A stretch of DNA of 64,000 nt, taken from NCBI GenBank assembly GCA_964030785.1, contig OZ034978.1:1136001-1200000 (forward strand). Reading direction: 5' to 3'. Under the pieces are notes generated by a model. That model was not told the DNA's origin. It saw only the letters and a program-made list of their open reading frames with translations, and did no database searches. Below, one piece after another: positions 9,230 to 17,443 of this stretch. How positions within the stretch are numbered: position 1 is the stretch's first letter; the number at the start of each line of letters is the position of its first letter. This DNA comes from Siderastrea siderea (Eukaryota > Cnidaria > Anthozoa > Scleractinia > Rhizangiidae). Both the position numbers and the translations under genes were made by a program.

Positions 9230-12200
9230 AAATTACCCATTCATGTAGATGACATCATCGCAGACGAGAATGGCAGATTCTTATTACTCAAAGCAACTGT
9301 TCATGATACTGAATTTCAGCTGTGCAACATCTACAGCCCTAACAATAGCACTGATCAAAAAGATTTTTACTCTAATTTACTCAATATTCTTAAACATCGC
9401 TCAGATCATAAAATGATTGTCGGCGGCGATTTCAATTGCGCGTTAACACCTTGCGATAAAATTGGCGGATCCGACGTAAACAAGAAGAATAACGTAATTA
9501 GTGAAATTAGAAATTTATGCAGTTCTTTGAAACTCCTTGATGTCTGGAGGTGCCAACACCCTAATCAACAACAATTCACATGGCGAGACAAAGCTTTTAA
9601 AGTACAATGCAGATTGGACTACTGGATGGTTTCTGAAGATCTTAAACCTCTCGCTTTAGACACGAACATCAAAAACTCTACTTTAACAGATCACTCTGCT
9701 ATCACCCTGACAATCCAGTCCCAAGACTATGTTCGAAGAGGCCCCGGTTTCTGGAAAATTAACAACTCTCTTCTTAAAGACAACAACTTTATTGACCAAC
9801 TTTCAGAAAAAATTCCCCAATTCAAAGACAAGTATAGTTATCTTTCAGACAAAGGCCTTGCTTGGGACATGATCAAAATGGAAATAAGGGGTTTCTGCGT
9901 TCAGTACTCTAAAAGAAAAAACAGAGAACGCAGAAACATTGAAAAAGAGCTTTCGGGTCGCATGGAGCGCTTAATGAAAATCTTAGAAACGAACAGATCG
10001 AAAGAAAATATCATAGAACTCTATCGACTTCGATCAGAATTAAACAAAATCGCAGAGTATAGAACTAATGGTGCTATTATCAGAAGTAGAACCCGATGGC
10101 ACGAGCATGGCGAAAAAAATACGAAATATTTCCTGAATTTAGAAAAAAGGCAACATTCCAATTCCTTTATTGCAAGACTCAAAACGCAAGATGATCAAGA
10201 AATAACACAAGCGAACGAGATCTTAGAATGCCAAAAAAAATTTTATACGGATCTTTACTCCGCCGTACCAACCGATAGGTCGTATGATAAAACTTTCTTC
10301 GATGATGCAAAACATATTCGTCTAAGCGACGCTGAACAAACCGATCTTGAAAAACCCCTAACGAAAGAAGAATGTTTTAAAACATTAAAAGAGTGCGCAA
10401 AGAACAAATGCCCAGGAAGCGACGGCCTTTCAGTAGAATTTTATCTACACTTCTGGCCACTACTAGGCGATGAGATGGTTTCAAGTTTCGATTATGCTTT
10501 CACGCACGGAAAGCTAAATATAACCCAAAAACAAGGCATTATTAAAGTAGTGCCAAAGAAACGAAAAAATAGACTCTACTTGGAAAATTGGAGGCCGATA
10601 TCCCTTCTCAATATAGACTATAAAATAGCAGCTAAAGCAATAGCTAGCAGACTATCTAAAGTTCTCCCAAAAATCATAAACGATGATCAAACAGGGTATA
10701 TCCAAGGGCGATATATCGGACAAAACATCAGACTTATACAAGATATAATGAAAGTAACATCCCTAGAAAACATTCCCGGCCTCGCCATTTTCATCGATTT
10801 CAAAAAAGCTTTTGACTCGCTCGATTGGAACTTTTTAAACAAAACCTTGCAGTCGTTTAACTTTGGACCTTACATTCAAAAGTGGGTAAAAACCTTCTAC
10901 ACCGACATCTCCAGTTGTGTCGTTAATAATGGCTACGCGTCGGAATTTTTCCATCTGCAAAGAGGCGTAAGACAGGGGTGCCCGCTATCAGGTATCCTCT
11001 TTGTCCTCTGCGCTGAAATCCTAGCCAATGCCATCAGAAACAATCAATATATCAAAGGTATTAAAATTCATGACAAGGAATTTAAAATTTCGCAATATGC
11101 TGATGACACGACTGCCTTCGTTTCCGACATAACCTCAGCTGAAAAACTGTTTGAGATACTGAACGCTTTTCAGCTCTCTTCTGGACTAGAAGTCAACAAA
11201 TCTAAAACCGAAGCAATGTGGCTAGGTGCTCTCAGACACAACCCTGAAGCTCCTTTAGATATTACTTGGCCCTCAAAACCGATAAATTCCCTTGGTATTG
11301 ACTTTACCTACAACGAGGAAGTCTCTTACAAGAAAAACTTTGAACAAAAATTGACTTCAATGAAAAGCATACTTAACATATGGCTTCCAAGAAACCTCAC
11401 TTTGTATGGCCGAATAACTATCCTCAAAACCCCCGGGCTATCGAAACTCATCTATAACACATCAATGCTGTCTTTTCCGCCAAACTTTCCAGTCTTGGTA
11501 AAACAAATCATTTCCGATTTTGTTTGGAACAGTAAACCTGCTAAAATAAAGCACATGACAATGATAGGACCAAAAACAAAAGGTGGCTTAGATCTACCGG
11601 ACTTTGATATTATTACCAAAGCTTTGAAAGTCTCCTGGATACGAAGATTACATGAAAGCAATCTTAATGCATGCTGGAGTCACATACCGTTATCATATAT
11701 AAAGCATTTAGGAGGACCTTTCCTATTCGAATGCAACTATAACCTAAAATCGCTTAAAATAGATATTCCAATTGACTTTTACAAAGACGTATTTTACATC
11801 TGGCAGACTATTAACCAACACACTCCAGAAACAAAAGAACAAATATTTAATGAAATCATATGGAACAACTCTTTTATCAAAATTGAAGGCTTCTCCGTGT
11901 ATTATAGAAAATGGCACGAATCGGGAGTCGTCCGAATCAAAGATATCTTCTGTGGAAACAACTTCTTAACATTTAATGATTTCTACACTAAATTCCAAAT
12001 CAAAACAACATTTCTTAAGTACTGTGGTTTATGTAATGCCATACCCGCCAGTTGGATCCGTTTACTAAAAAGCTCTGCTGACGAAGCGCAGCGCAAATCG
12101 GATCATAACCAGAAGATAGATATCGGTAAATTGTCATGCAAAGTGGCTACCAAAATTCTTATAGACAAAAAGTTTGAAACTCCGACTGCAGAAAGAAGAA

Positions 12201-12688
12201 TGAGGCAATTGAGCCTGGATGATAGCACAATACGCGCTATCTACGATATTCCTTTTAAAGTAACAAAAGACATTCGACTTTCTATCTTCCAATTCAAAAT
12301 TATCCACCATATTTTACCAACCAATTCCACCCTTTACAGGGATAAAATCAAAGATCATGATAAATGTCACCTATGCACGCAAACGCAAACTCTGAGACAT
12401 CTTTTTGTCTCTTGTCCGAATGTTCAGGCTTTCTGGAATACGTTTGCTACGTGGTGGAACGTCAAAAATGACGATCCCATTGAGTTACACGAGAAAAACA
12501 TTATCTATGGTTTTACAATTAACTCTCCTTTGCGACTTGGCTTAAACCTCTGTGTACTTATTGCTAAATACTATATCTACACTGCCTCGAAAGATGAACA
12601 ACACTACTACTTCGAAACCTTCCTAGCCCTCCTAAAAGATAAAATATCTATCGAAAAAAGTAGTTCAAAGTCTCAAATTCAACTCTAA
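9230..12688 (+). CDS. LINE ORF2: endonuclease (truncated)-reverse transcriptase
   Basis: The frame is open for about 1,150 codons with no internal stop. The apparent first codons come from satellite DNA, so there is no true start. Counting from 9221, the APE-type endonuclease shows GGDFNCAL (Asp70, Asn72), RLDYWMVS and TDHSAITLTI, but its first roughly 80 residues are missing. RT motifs are FIDFKKAFDSLDW, RGVRQGCPLSG and catalytic YADD at 626-629. A C-terminal zinc knuckle, CHLCTQTQTLRHLFVSC (Cys1049, Cys1052, His1060, Cys1065), is typical of L1/Tx1 ORF2 proteins. An intact frame in a dead 5'-truncated copy points to recent insertion. It is related to, but distinct from, the LINEs at 28-57 kb. 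Confidence 0.92.
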   Translation, partial: KLPIHVDDIIADENGRFLLLKATVHDTEFQLCNIYSPNNSTDQKDFYSNLLNILKHRSDHKMIVGGDFNCALTPCDKIGGSDVNKKNNVISEIRNLCSSLKLLDVWRCQHPNQQQFTWRDKAFKVQCRLDYWMVSEDLKPLALDTNIKNSTLTDHSAITLTIQSQDYVRRGPGFWKINNSLLKDNNFIDQLSEKIPQFKDKYSYLSDKGLAWDMIKMEIRGFCVQYSKRKNRERRNIEKELSGRMERLMKILETNRSKENIIELYRLRSELNKIAEYRTNGAIIRSRTRWHEHGEKNTKYFLNLEKRQHSNSFIARLKTQDDQEITQANEILECQKKFYTDLYSAVPTDRSYDKTFFDDAKHIRLSDAEQTDLEKPLTKEECFKTLKECAKNKCPGSDGLSVEFYLHFWPLLGDEMVSSFDYAFTHGKLNITQKQGIIKVVPKKRKNRLYLENWRPISLLNIDYKIAAKAIASRLSKVLPKIINDDQTGYIQGRYIGQNIRLIQDIMKVTSLENIPGLAIFIDFKKAFDSLDWNFLNKTLQSFNFGPYIQKWVKTFYTDISSCVVNNGYASEFFHLQRGVRQGCPLSGILFVLCAEILANAIRNNQYIKGIKIHDKEFKISQYADDTTAFVSDITSAEKLFEILNAFQLSSGLEVNKSKTEAMWLGALRHNPEAPLDITWPSKPINSLGIDFTYNEEVSYKKNFEQKLTSMKSILNIWLPRNLTLYGRITILKTPGLSKLIYNTSMLSFPPNFPVLVKQIISDFVWNSKPAKIKHMTMIGPKTKGGLDLPDFDIITKALKVSWIRRLHESNLNACWSHIPLSYIKHLGGPFLFECNYNLKSLKIDIPIDFYKDVFYIWQTINQHTPETKEQIFNEIIWNNSFIKIEGFSVYYRKWHESGVVRIKDIFCGNNFLTFNDFYTKFQIKTTFLKYCGLCNAIPASWIRLLKSSADEAQRKSDHNQKIDIGKLSCKVATKILIDKKFETPTAERRMRQLSLDDSTIRAIYDIPFKVTKDIRLSIFQFKIIHHILPTNSTLYRDKIKDHDKCHLCTQTQTLRHLFVSCPNVQAFWNTFATWWNVKNDDPIELHEKNIIYGFTINSPLRLGLNLCVLIAKYYIYTASKDEQHYYFETFLALLKDKISIEKSSSKSQIQL

Positions 12689-12902
12689 ATCTCTTTTCGG
12701 TGAAATTTCGTAAGGCACTTTATTTTATTTATTTATTTTATTATTGTTTTTTTTCTGCTTCTTTTTTTCCCGTAATTAGTCTTTGTAGTCGTCATAGTTG
12801 TCTATTTACCTCAGTTTTTCTGTTTTGTATACTTATCGTCTTAAATGTTAAGCTTTTGTATCTGTAAATAACGTAATGTTTGAAATAAAAAAAAAAAAAA
12901 AA
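9230..12902 (+). mobile_element. 5'-truncated L1/Tx1-like LINE inserted in sat2
   Basis: The insertion starts inside the endonuclease domain and ends in an A-tract (12886-12902), the usual product of incomplete target-primed reverse transcription. Sat2 flanks it on both sides: left ends gagatat, right resumes gtatttcacatatac. The consensus there reads gagatatcagtgtttcac, so about 2 bp were lost and no duplication is visible. The 3' untranslated region spans 12689-12885 and is T-rich. The 5' loss removes ORF1 and the promoter. Confidence 0.9.
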
Positions 12903-13405
12903 GTATTTCACATATACAGACTCATATACCTCGCCGTTGTACATCGGTGAGATATCAGTCTTCCTTATACACAGACGCACCTACCTCGCCGTTGTACATC
13001 GGCGAGATACTAGTCTTCGTTATATACAGACGCATATACCTCGCCGTTGTACCTCGGCGAGATATCAGTGTTTCACATATACAGACGCATATACCTCGCC
13101 GTTGTACATCAGTGAGATATCAGTGTTTCACATATACAGACTCATATACCTCGCCGTTGTACATCGGTGAGATATCAGTCTTCCTTATACACAGACGCAC
13201 CTACCTCGCCGTTGTACATCGGCAAGATACTAGTCTTCGTTATATACAGACGCATATACCTTGCCGTTGTACATCGGCGAGATATCAGTCTTTCTTATAT
13301 ACAGACGCATATATACCTCGCCGTTGTACATCGCGAGATACTAGTCTTCGTTAGATGCAGACGCACCTACCTCGCTATTGTACATCGGCGAGATACTAGT
13401 CTTCG
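12903..13405. repeat. Sat2: middle block (about 9 copies)
   Basis: Continuation of the 55-bp sat2 array between the LINE tail and the SINE. Individual units carry point changes in the core, such as cgttgtacctcgg and cgttgtacatcag. Confidence 0.92.
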
Positions 13406-13692
13406 AAAGAATTATGTGAAGATCATCGCAGTGAAAATGTTTCAACCTAAGCGGTTGAAAAGAAGAAACCTGAAAAAATTCAGGCTTGAACGGGAATCGA
13501 ACCCACGACCTCTGCGATACCGGTGCAGCGCTCTAACCAACTGAGCTATCAAGCCAACTGGGAGCTGATCAATTGAGAGTTCGTATTTATCCCGTAGATG
13601 GTGAATAAATGAACATTAATATATGAAATTCATATATTTGAACTGCGGATAAAGATAGAATTATGTGAAGATCATCGCATATATTAATGTTC
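13406..13692 (-). mobile_element. tRNA-derived SINE with 13-bp target-site duplication
   Basis: A 287-bp insertion in sat2 is flanked by duplicated atactagtcttcg (13393-13405 and 13693-13705). On the minus strand it has a tRNA-like head, then a tail with the inverted pair gaacattaatatatg / catatattaatgttc and the palindromic word atatgaaattcatat. The 20-bp word attatgtgaagatcatcgca occurs at both ends (near 13411 and 13661). Transcription would be by RNA polymerase III. It needs a partner LINE for reverse transcription; none of the LINE tails here obviously matches. Confidence 0.85.
13483..13555 (-). tRNA. tRNA-like SINE head (tRNA-Thr-like, not a functional tRNA call)
   Basis: The minus strand reads ggcttgatagctcagttggt... 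and closes with ttcaagcc, giving a 7-bp acceptor stem. Box A (minus of 13537-13548, tagctcagttgg) and box B (minus of 13493-13503, ggttcgattcc) are intact. The anticodon loop reads ccggtat, so the anticodon would be GGT (Thr), but position 33 is C rather than U and the stem has a mismatch. This marks it as a SINE promoter, not a decoding tRNA. Confidence 0.8.
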
Positions 13693-13860
13693 ATACTAGT
13701 CTTCGTTATATACAGACGCATATACCTCGCCGTTGTACATCGGTGAGATATCAGTCTTCCTCATATACAGACGCACCTACCTCGCCGTTGTATATCGGCG
13801 AGATACTAGTCTTTGTTATATACAGACACACCTACCTCGCCGTTGTACGTCGGCGAGGAA
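13693..13860. repeat. Sat2: right block (about 3 copies)
   Basis: Last sat2 units, beginning with the duplicated SINE target site. The array ends at cgttgtacgtcggcgagg near 13857, after which the sequence is unrelated for about 150 bp. Confidence 0.9.
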
Positions 13861-14017
13861 GTGGTTCTATATTAGATAACTTGTTAAATAATACATTGCG
13901 AAGTTGGCGAATTTTGTCCCGTTCTATATACTGAAACAGTCACATAATATCTGTCTGTCTGATCACCGATCTGGCGTTAGGTGACTGATTCATGTCTCGC
14001 GCGCTATCCTGTTTAAT

Positions 14018-14165
14018 ATATGGCGCTGGGAGCTTTAAGACGATGGATAATCATGTATTCATGTTATGTCTCGCGATAGGAGCTTTGGGGACAAGGAATA
14101 TTTCATAGATTCATGTCATGAACCGCGTTAGGAGCATTTAGAACGAGGGATATTTATAAATTCAT
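14018..14165. repeat. Outer short repeat, right block (about 3 copies)
   Basis: Copies start near 14027, 14077 and 14129 and share gcgttaggagc, tttagaacgagggatatt and a tail with attcatg. They match the left block at 1545-1640. The stretch 13861-14017 before them holds nothing I can name. Confidence 0.55.
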
Positions 14166-14171
14166 GCATTA

Positions 14172-14575
14172 TGTGAGGCAATTAGCAAGTCAAAAGACTG
14201 AAAAAAAACGCAACACGGCGTGGAAAATCGTTGAGGCTGCGGAATTTCGCAAATTTTGTAAAATCTGTTAGCCGGCTGGCGTCTGTTTTCATGAGGTAAT
14301 TAGCAGGACAAAAGACTGAAAAAAAATTGCAACGCAGCGCCAAATATCGTTCAGGCTGCAAAATTTCGCCAAGTTTGTAAAATCTGTTAGCCGGGTAGCA
14401 TCTGCTGACAGAAAATCATTAAACAGTGCCAAAAATCGTTGAGGCTGCGAAATTTCGCAAATTTTGTAAAACTCTTTTGTCTGAAGCGAAAATCGCAAAA
14501 ACGTAAAATTTGTTAATCTTGCTACCTTAAAACGAAAACTCGTAACATTACAAAAAATCATAAAATTTGGAACTG
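14172..14575. repeat. Tandem repeat of about 120 bp (two full copies and degenerate partials)
   Basis: The word aattagca..caaaagactgaa begins copies near 14178 and 14296. Each then contains atcgttgaggctgc, aatttcgcaaattttgtaaa and atctgttagccgg. A third copy near 14400 lacks the first part. The stretch after 14480 is A/T-rich with short aaaatcgtaaaatt words, apparently decayed units. Confidence 0.7.
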
Positions 14576-14625
14576 ATGCGAAAAATCGTAAAATTCGTTG
14601 CAGAGTTCAATCCTGGACATAAGTG

Positions 14626-15196
14626 GTTTTCGAAAGACTCGTGATGGAGAGAACTCATAATGCGTCGTGGAGAGCTAAAACTAAGAGAATATTAATGTCC
14701 TACAGACATGACAATCAGGATAAAACACCTGGTTTGGTCAGTTTCCAACAACTTCTGACAAAACAAGATCTGCAGTGACTCGGTAGGGACGAAAGTCGGT
14801 TTGTGTCGTACAGGGTTAAAGGTTGCATAATATGCCACAGACATTAAAGTCATTATGAAAGAAGTGATTTGAGCTGTTTCTGTCAACTATAGAATAAATC
14901 CAGTTTTCGAAAGACCCATAATGGACAGAATTTGTTATGTGTCGTAAGGAGCTAATACTAAGAGAATGTACTACAGACATGGAAATCATCATAAAACACC
15001 TGGTAAGGTCTTTTCCCAGCAAGTTTTGACAAAACGAAACTTCAGTAACAAGTTATGGAAGAAAGACAATCTTTGTCATACATGGCTGAAACTTGCAGAA
15101 TATGAAACAGACATCGAAGTCATCATGAAACAGGTGATTTAAGCTGTTTCCGAGAACTGTTGAAAAATGCAGTTTTCGAAAGGCTCATAATGGACA
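14626..15196. repeat. 270-bp dimeric satellite, block 1
   Basis: About two 270-bp units. Each unit is two related monomers: one starts ggacagaattcgttatgcgt, the other ggacaaaattcggtctgtgt. Both contain cgta.ag.gctaaa, acagacat.gaa and tcatcat.aaacaa. The block ends at ...cataatggaca, where the Crypton-like sequence starts. Confidence 0.9.
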
Positions 15197-15332
15197 TTAT
15201 TATATATATATCGAGAATTTTATACCGTAAACGTTGGAAATAGAATTCTATATTTGCTGTATTTCACATGTGAAGAAAGCGATACGTCCAACCAGCTTCG
15301 CGTACAGCTTTCTTCACACGTGAAAAATAAAA

Positions 15333-15370
15333 CCAATCAGCATCTAGAGTGGAATCACCTAGCCAATCAG
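15333..15370 (+). promoter_or_regulatory. Two CCAAT boxes upstream of the Crypton-like ORF
   Basis: CCAATCAG occurs at 15333-15340 and again at 15363-15370, about 60-100 bp before the first coding-like frame. The spacing fits a CCAAT-type RNA polymerase II promoter, but no TATA box is evident. Confidence 0.4.
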
Positions 15371-15430
15371 AGCAAAGCACTCAAATGATTTCCGAGGCAC
15401 GCAGTTTCAAAAACAGCGCCAGCTCGAAGT

Positions 15431-16603
15431 TTGTGTTTCGAAAACAGGGCTTCGGCTTCACGTTTTGTTCCTCTGAAATTGCCGTTAGATGAATTTATTG
15501 AGAAGCAATCAAACAAAAATACGTTGAGTAAAACAAACAGGGACGTCTCCTTGCTCAAAGATTTTTTAAGAACCAAAGAAGTCGATAAAGAGATTGAAAA
15601 CTTGGAAGCGAAGGAGCTCGATGAAGTACTGTGTGCATTATCGTGGAAGTTAATACAAAGGACGGAGGAGAATACGTGCCAACAGCATTGAAGTCGTACA
15701 TTTCAAGCTTCGACCGCTATTTACGAAAGAAGAGCTATTCCACAACCGTCGTAGACGGACAGCAGTTCAGAAAAACCAAAGAAACACTAGTTGCAAAGCA
15801 GAAGGAATTGAAAAAGGCTGGCAAAGGAAACAAGTCAAAAGCGGCCCGTGCTCTGACTTACGACGAGGTCGATATTCTTTACGGCAAAAACTTTGTGGTC
15901 TTTCGTCTCTGGAGTCCTTATTAAACACTTTATGGTTGAACAACACCCAGCACTTTCGCCTGAGAGGATGCCAAGAGCATAGAGATATGAAGTGGGGTGA
16001 CATTAAACTAAAAACCAGTGCAGATGGAGTCGAATTTCTCGAATATACCGAGCGACAAACAAAAACAAGAACCAGCGCCGAACCCAAAGATATTCGCGCA
16101 GTTAAACCAAAAATGTTTTCTGTCTCAGGCAGTGACAGAGATCCTGTACAAGCCTATCACCTGTATGCTTCCAAAAGATCAGGCAAATGAAGTCAGACGA
16201 CAGCCCGTTTTACTTGGCCATAAACCACACCAGAGTGGCCAATTCCTCAAAACTCTGGTTCAAGGAAGCGCCGATGGGCTCCAACAAATTAAATTCACTC
16301 ATGAAAACCATGGCTGAAAAGGCTGGTTTGAATGCAGAAAACCTGACCAACCACTGTGCCCGGAAGCGAATGATCCAGAAGCTGAACGACCACGAGGTAC
16401 CTCCGACTCATATTATGCAAATCTCTGGGCATGAAAACGTTCAGAGCCTCAATAATTTTAGCTCACTTTCGGAAAAACAGCAGCGGGATATATCCAACAT
16501 CATGAGTGCTATCGCTGGCCATTCAAGAAACCAAGGAAGTCAGTTTGTCGACGGGAAACCAGCAATCGCCTCAGCAAGCATTATCTCTTTTCCAAGGGGC
16601 TAA
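15431..16603 (+). pseudogene. Crypton/DUF3504-type tyrosine recombinase, frameshifted
   Basis: Collinear coding pieces lie in changing frames: about 15431-15660, 15640-15895, 15905-16190 and 16187-16603. At least three frameshifts are needed, so this is not a working gene. The N-terminal piece has FIEKQSNKNTLSKTNRD and a domain that reads like the SAM-like part of Crypton/KCTD1/QRICH1/ZMYM-type recombinases. The catalytic part shows LRGCQEHRDMKWGD (Arg), NHCARKRMIQKL (His and Arg) and ISGHENVQSLNNFS. Relatives have Tyr in the last motif; here it is Phe, so the nucleophile is absent as well. Family assignment is from motif recall. Confidence 0.75.
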
Positions 16604-16683
16604 CATACAAGGACGAACATTTAACATTTCGATAAACAGTGTAAGTCAACAGAATCCAAATTTGTCTTTGCACAGCGCCAAGC

Positions 16684-16844
16684 GCTTTTCCCAGCAAGTT
16701 TTGACAAAACGAGATTTCATTGACTCGTTATGGAGAAAATTAGGTCTGTGTCGTAAAGGGCTAAACCTTCCAGAATATGCCACAGACGTTGAGGTAATCA
16801 TGAAACAGCTGGTTTGAGCTTTTCCGGAGTACTATTGAAAAATC
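16684..16844. repeat. 270-bp dimeric satellite, block 2
   Basis: Less than one unit, from cttttcccagcaag to ctattgaaaaatc. It is cut cleanly by the Ngaro-like element, and the next satellite base continues at 26986. Confidence 0.88.
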
Positions 16845-16961
16845 GAGTGTTTTAACATTTTGGTTAAAAGGTTTAATTAATATATGATCGGAATTTCCGT
16901 AATAGATAGCTTAGCAATGTGTGTGTATCGCTTAGCTATGTATCGAGTGGTTCATATCTTG

Positions 16962-17281
16962 TTTTGGAAATTGTAAGGCGGTTTCGTTCAATTTCTCTCG
17001 CTTTATTGAAACGCGTTGGTTACAACCTTTTGATTTACTCTGAAAAAACTATCGTCTAGGATTTCTCTATATTACATAACACTGTATTGTTCTCTTATCT
17101 CTACGTTGAACGCCTTGGACGGAATGTCCGGTTGCTGTCATAATTGTTTTCTTGGCTCGCTTAAAAGATACAATCCCTTTAAAATCTCCTGCTAATTGAG
17201 TTCGCACCTAATTACCCTTGTACTTGAAAATCACTTAAAATCATGACAAAATAAACGAATATAATAACGCAGTTTCTGACA
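16962..17281 (-). repeat. BEL/Pao 3' LTR
   Basis: This 320-bp direct repeat matches 22740-23059. On the minus strand it starts TGTCAGAAACTGCG and ends ATTTCCAAAA. Confidence 0.93.
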
Positions 17282-17443
17282 CACTCCCCTCATATGACAT
17301 TTTGCATATGGCATATGTATCACTATGGAAACTGAGTCTTAAAAAAGCTGTCACGCCATTAATAAAGGTAAACAAAGTCACGAATCAACGAATCAACGTT
17401 CTCCAAATAAGATAAATGAAATGTTCAAAGGTCAGTGTTCCAC
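17282..17443. other. BEL/Pao 3' untranslated region
   Basis: Short non-coding stretch between the pol stop and the 3' LTR. The minus strand just before the LTR should hold the polypurine tract; tatgaggggagtg near 17282-17294 is the best candidate. Confidence 0.6.

Larger units (their letters stand above)
15197..16683 (+). mobile_element. Crypton-like YR sequence within the satellite
   Basis: The segment interrupts the 270-bp satellite, but the flanks do not rejoin exactly: about 90 bp of a monomer is missing between ...ggaca and cttttcccagc. Its upstream part has an inverted repeat, ttcacatgtgaagaaagc (15263-15280) against gctttcttcacacgtgaa (15307-15324). I see no target-site duplication, which is normal for Cryptons. 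The non-exact rejoining could also mean capture of a host-gene-derived copy by rearrangement. Confidence 0.7.

Noticed and set aside
13483..13555. Functional tRNA-Thr gene
   Set aside because: C at position 33, a stem mismatch, and its place inside a duplicated-target insertion show that it is a SINE head.
8595..13934. A family of Tyr/Arg/Ile-rich ORFs (about 60-160 codons)
   Set aside because: They are frame-cycling translations of the 55-bp sat2 units, not genes.
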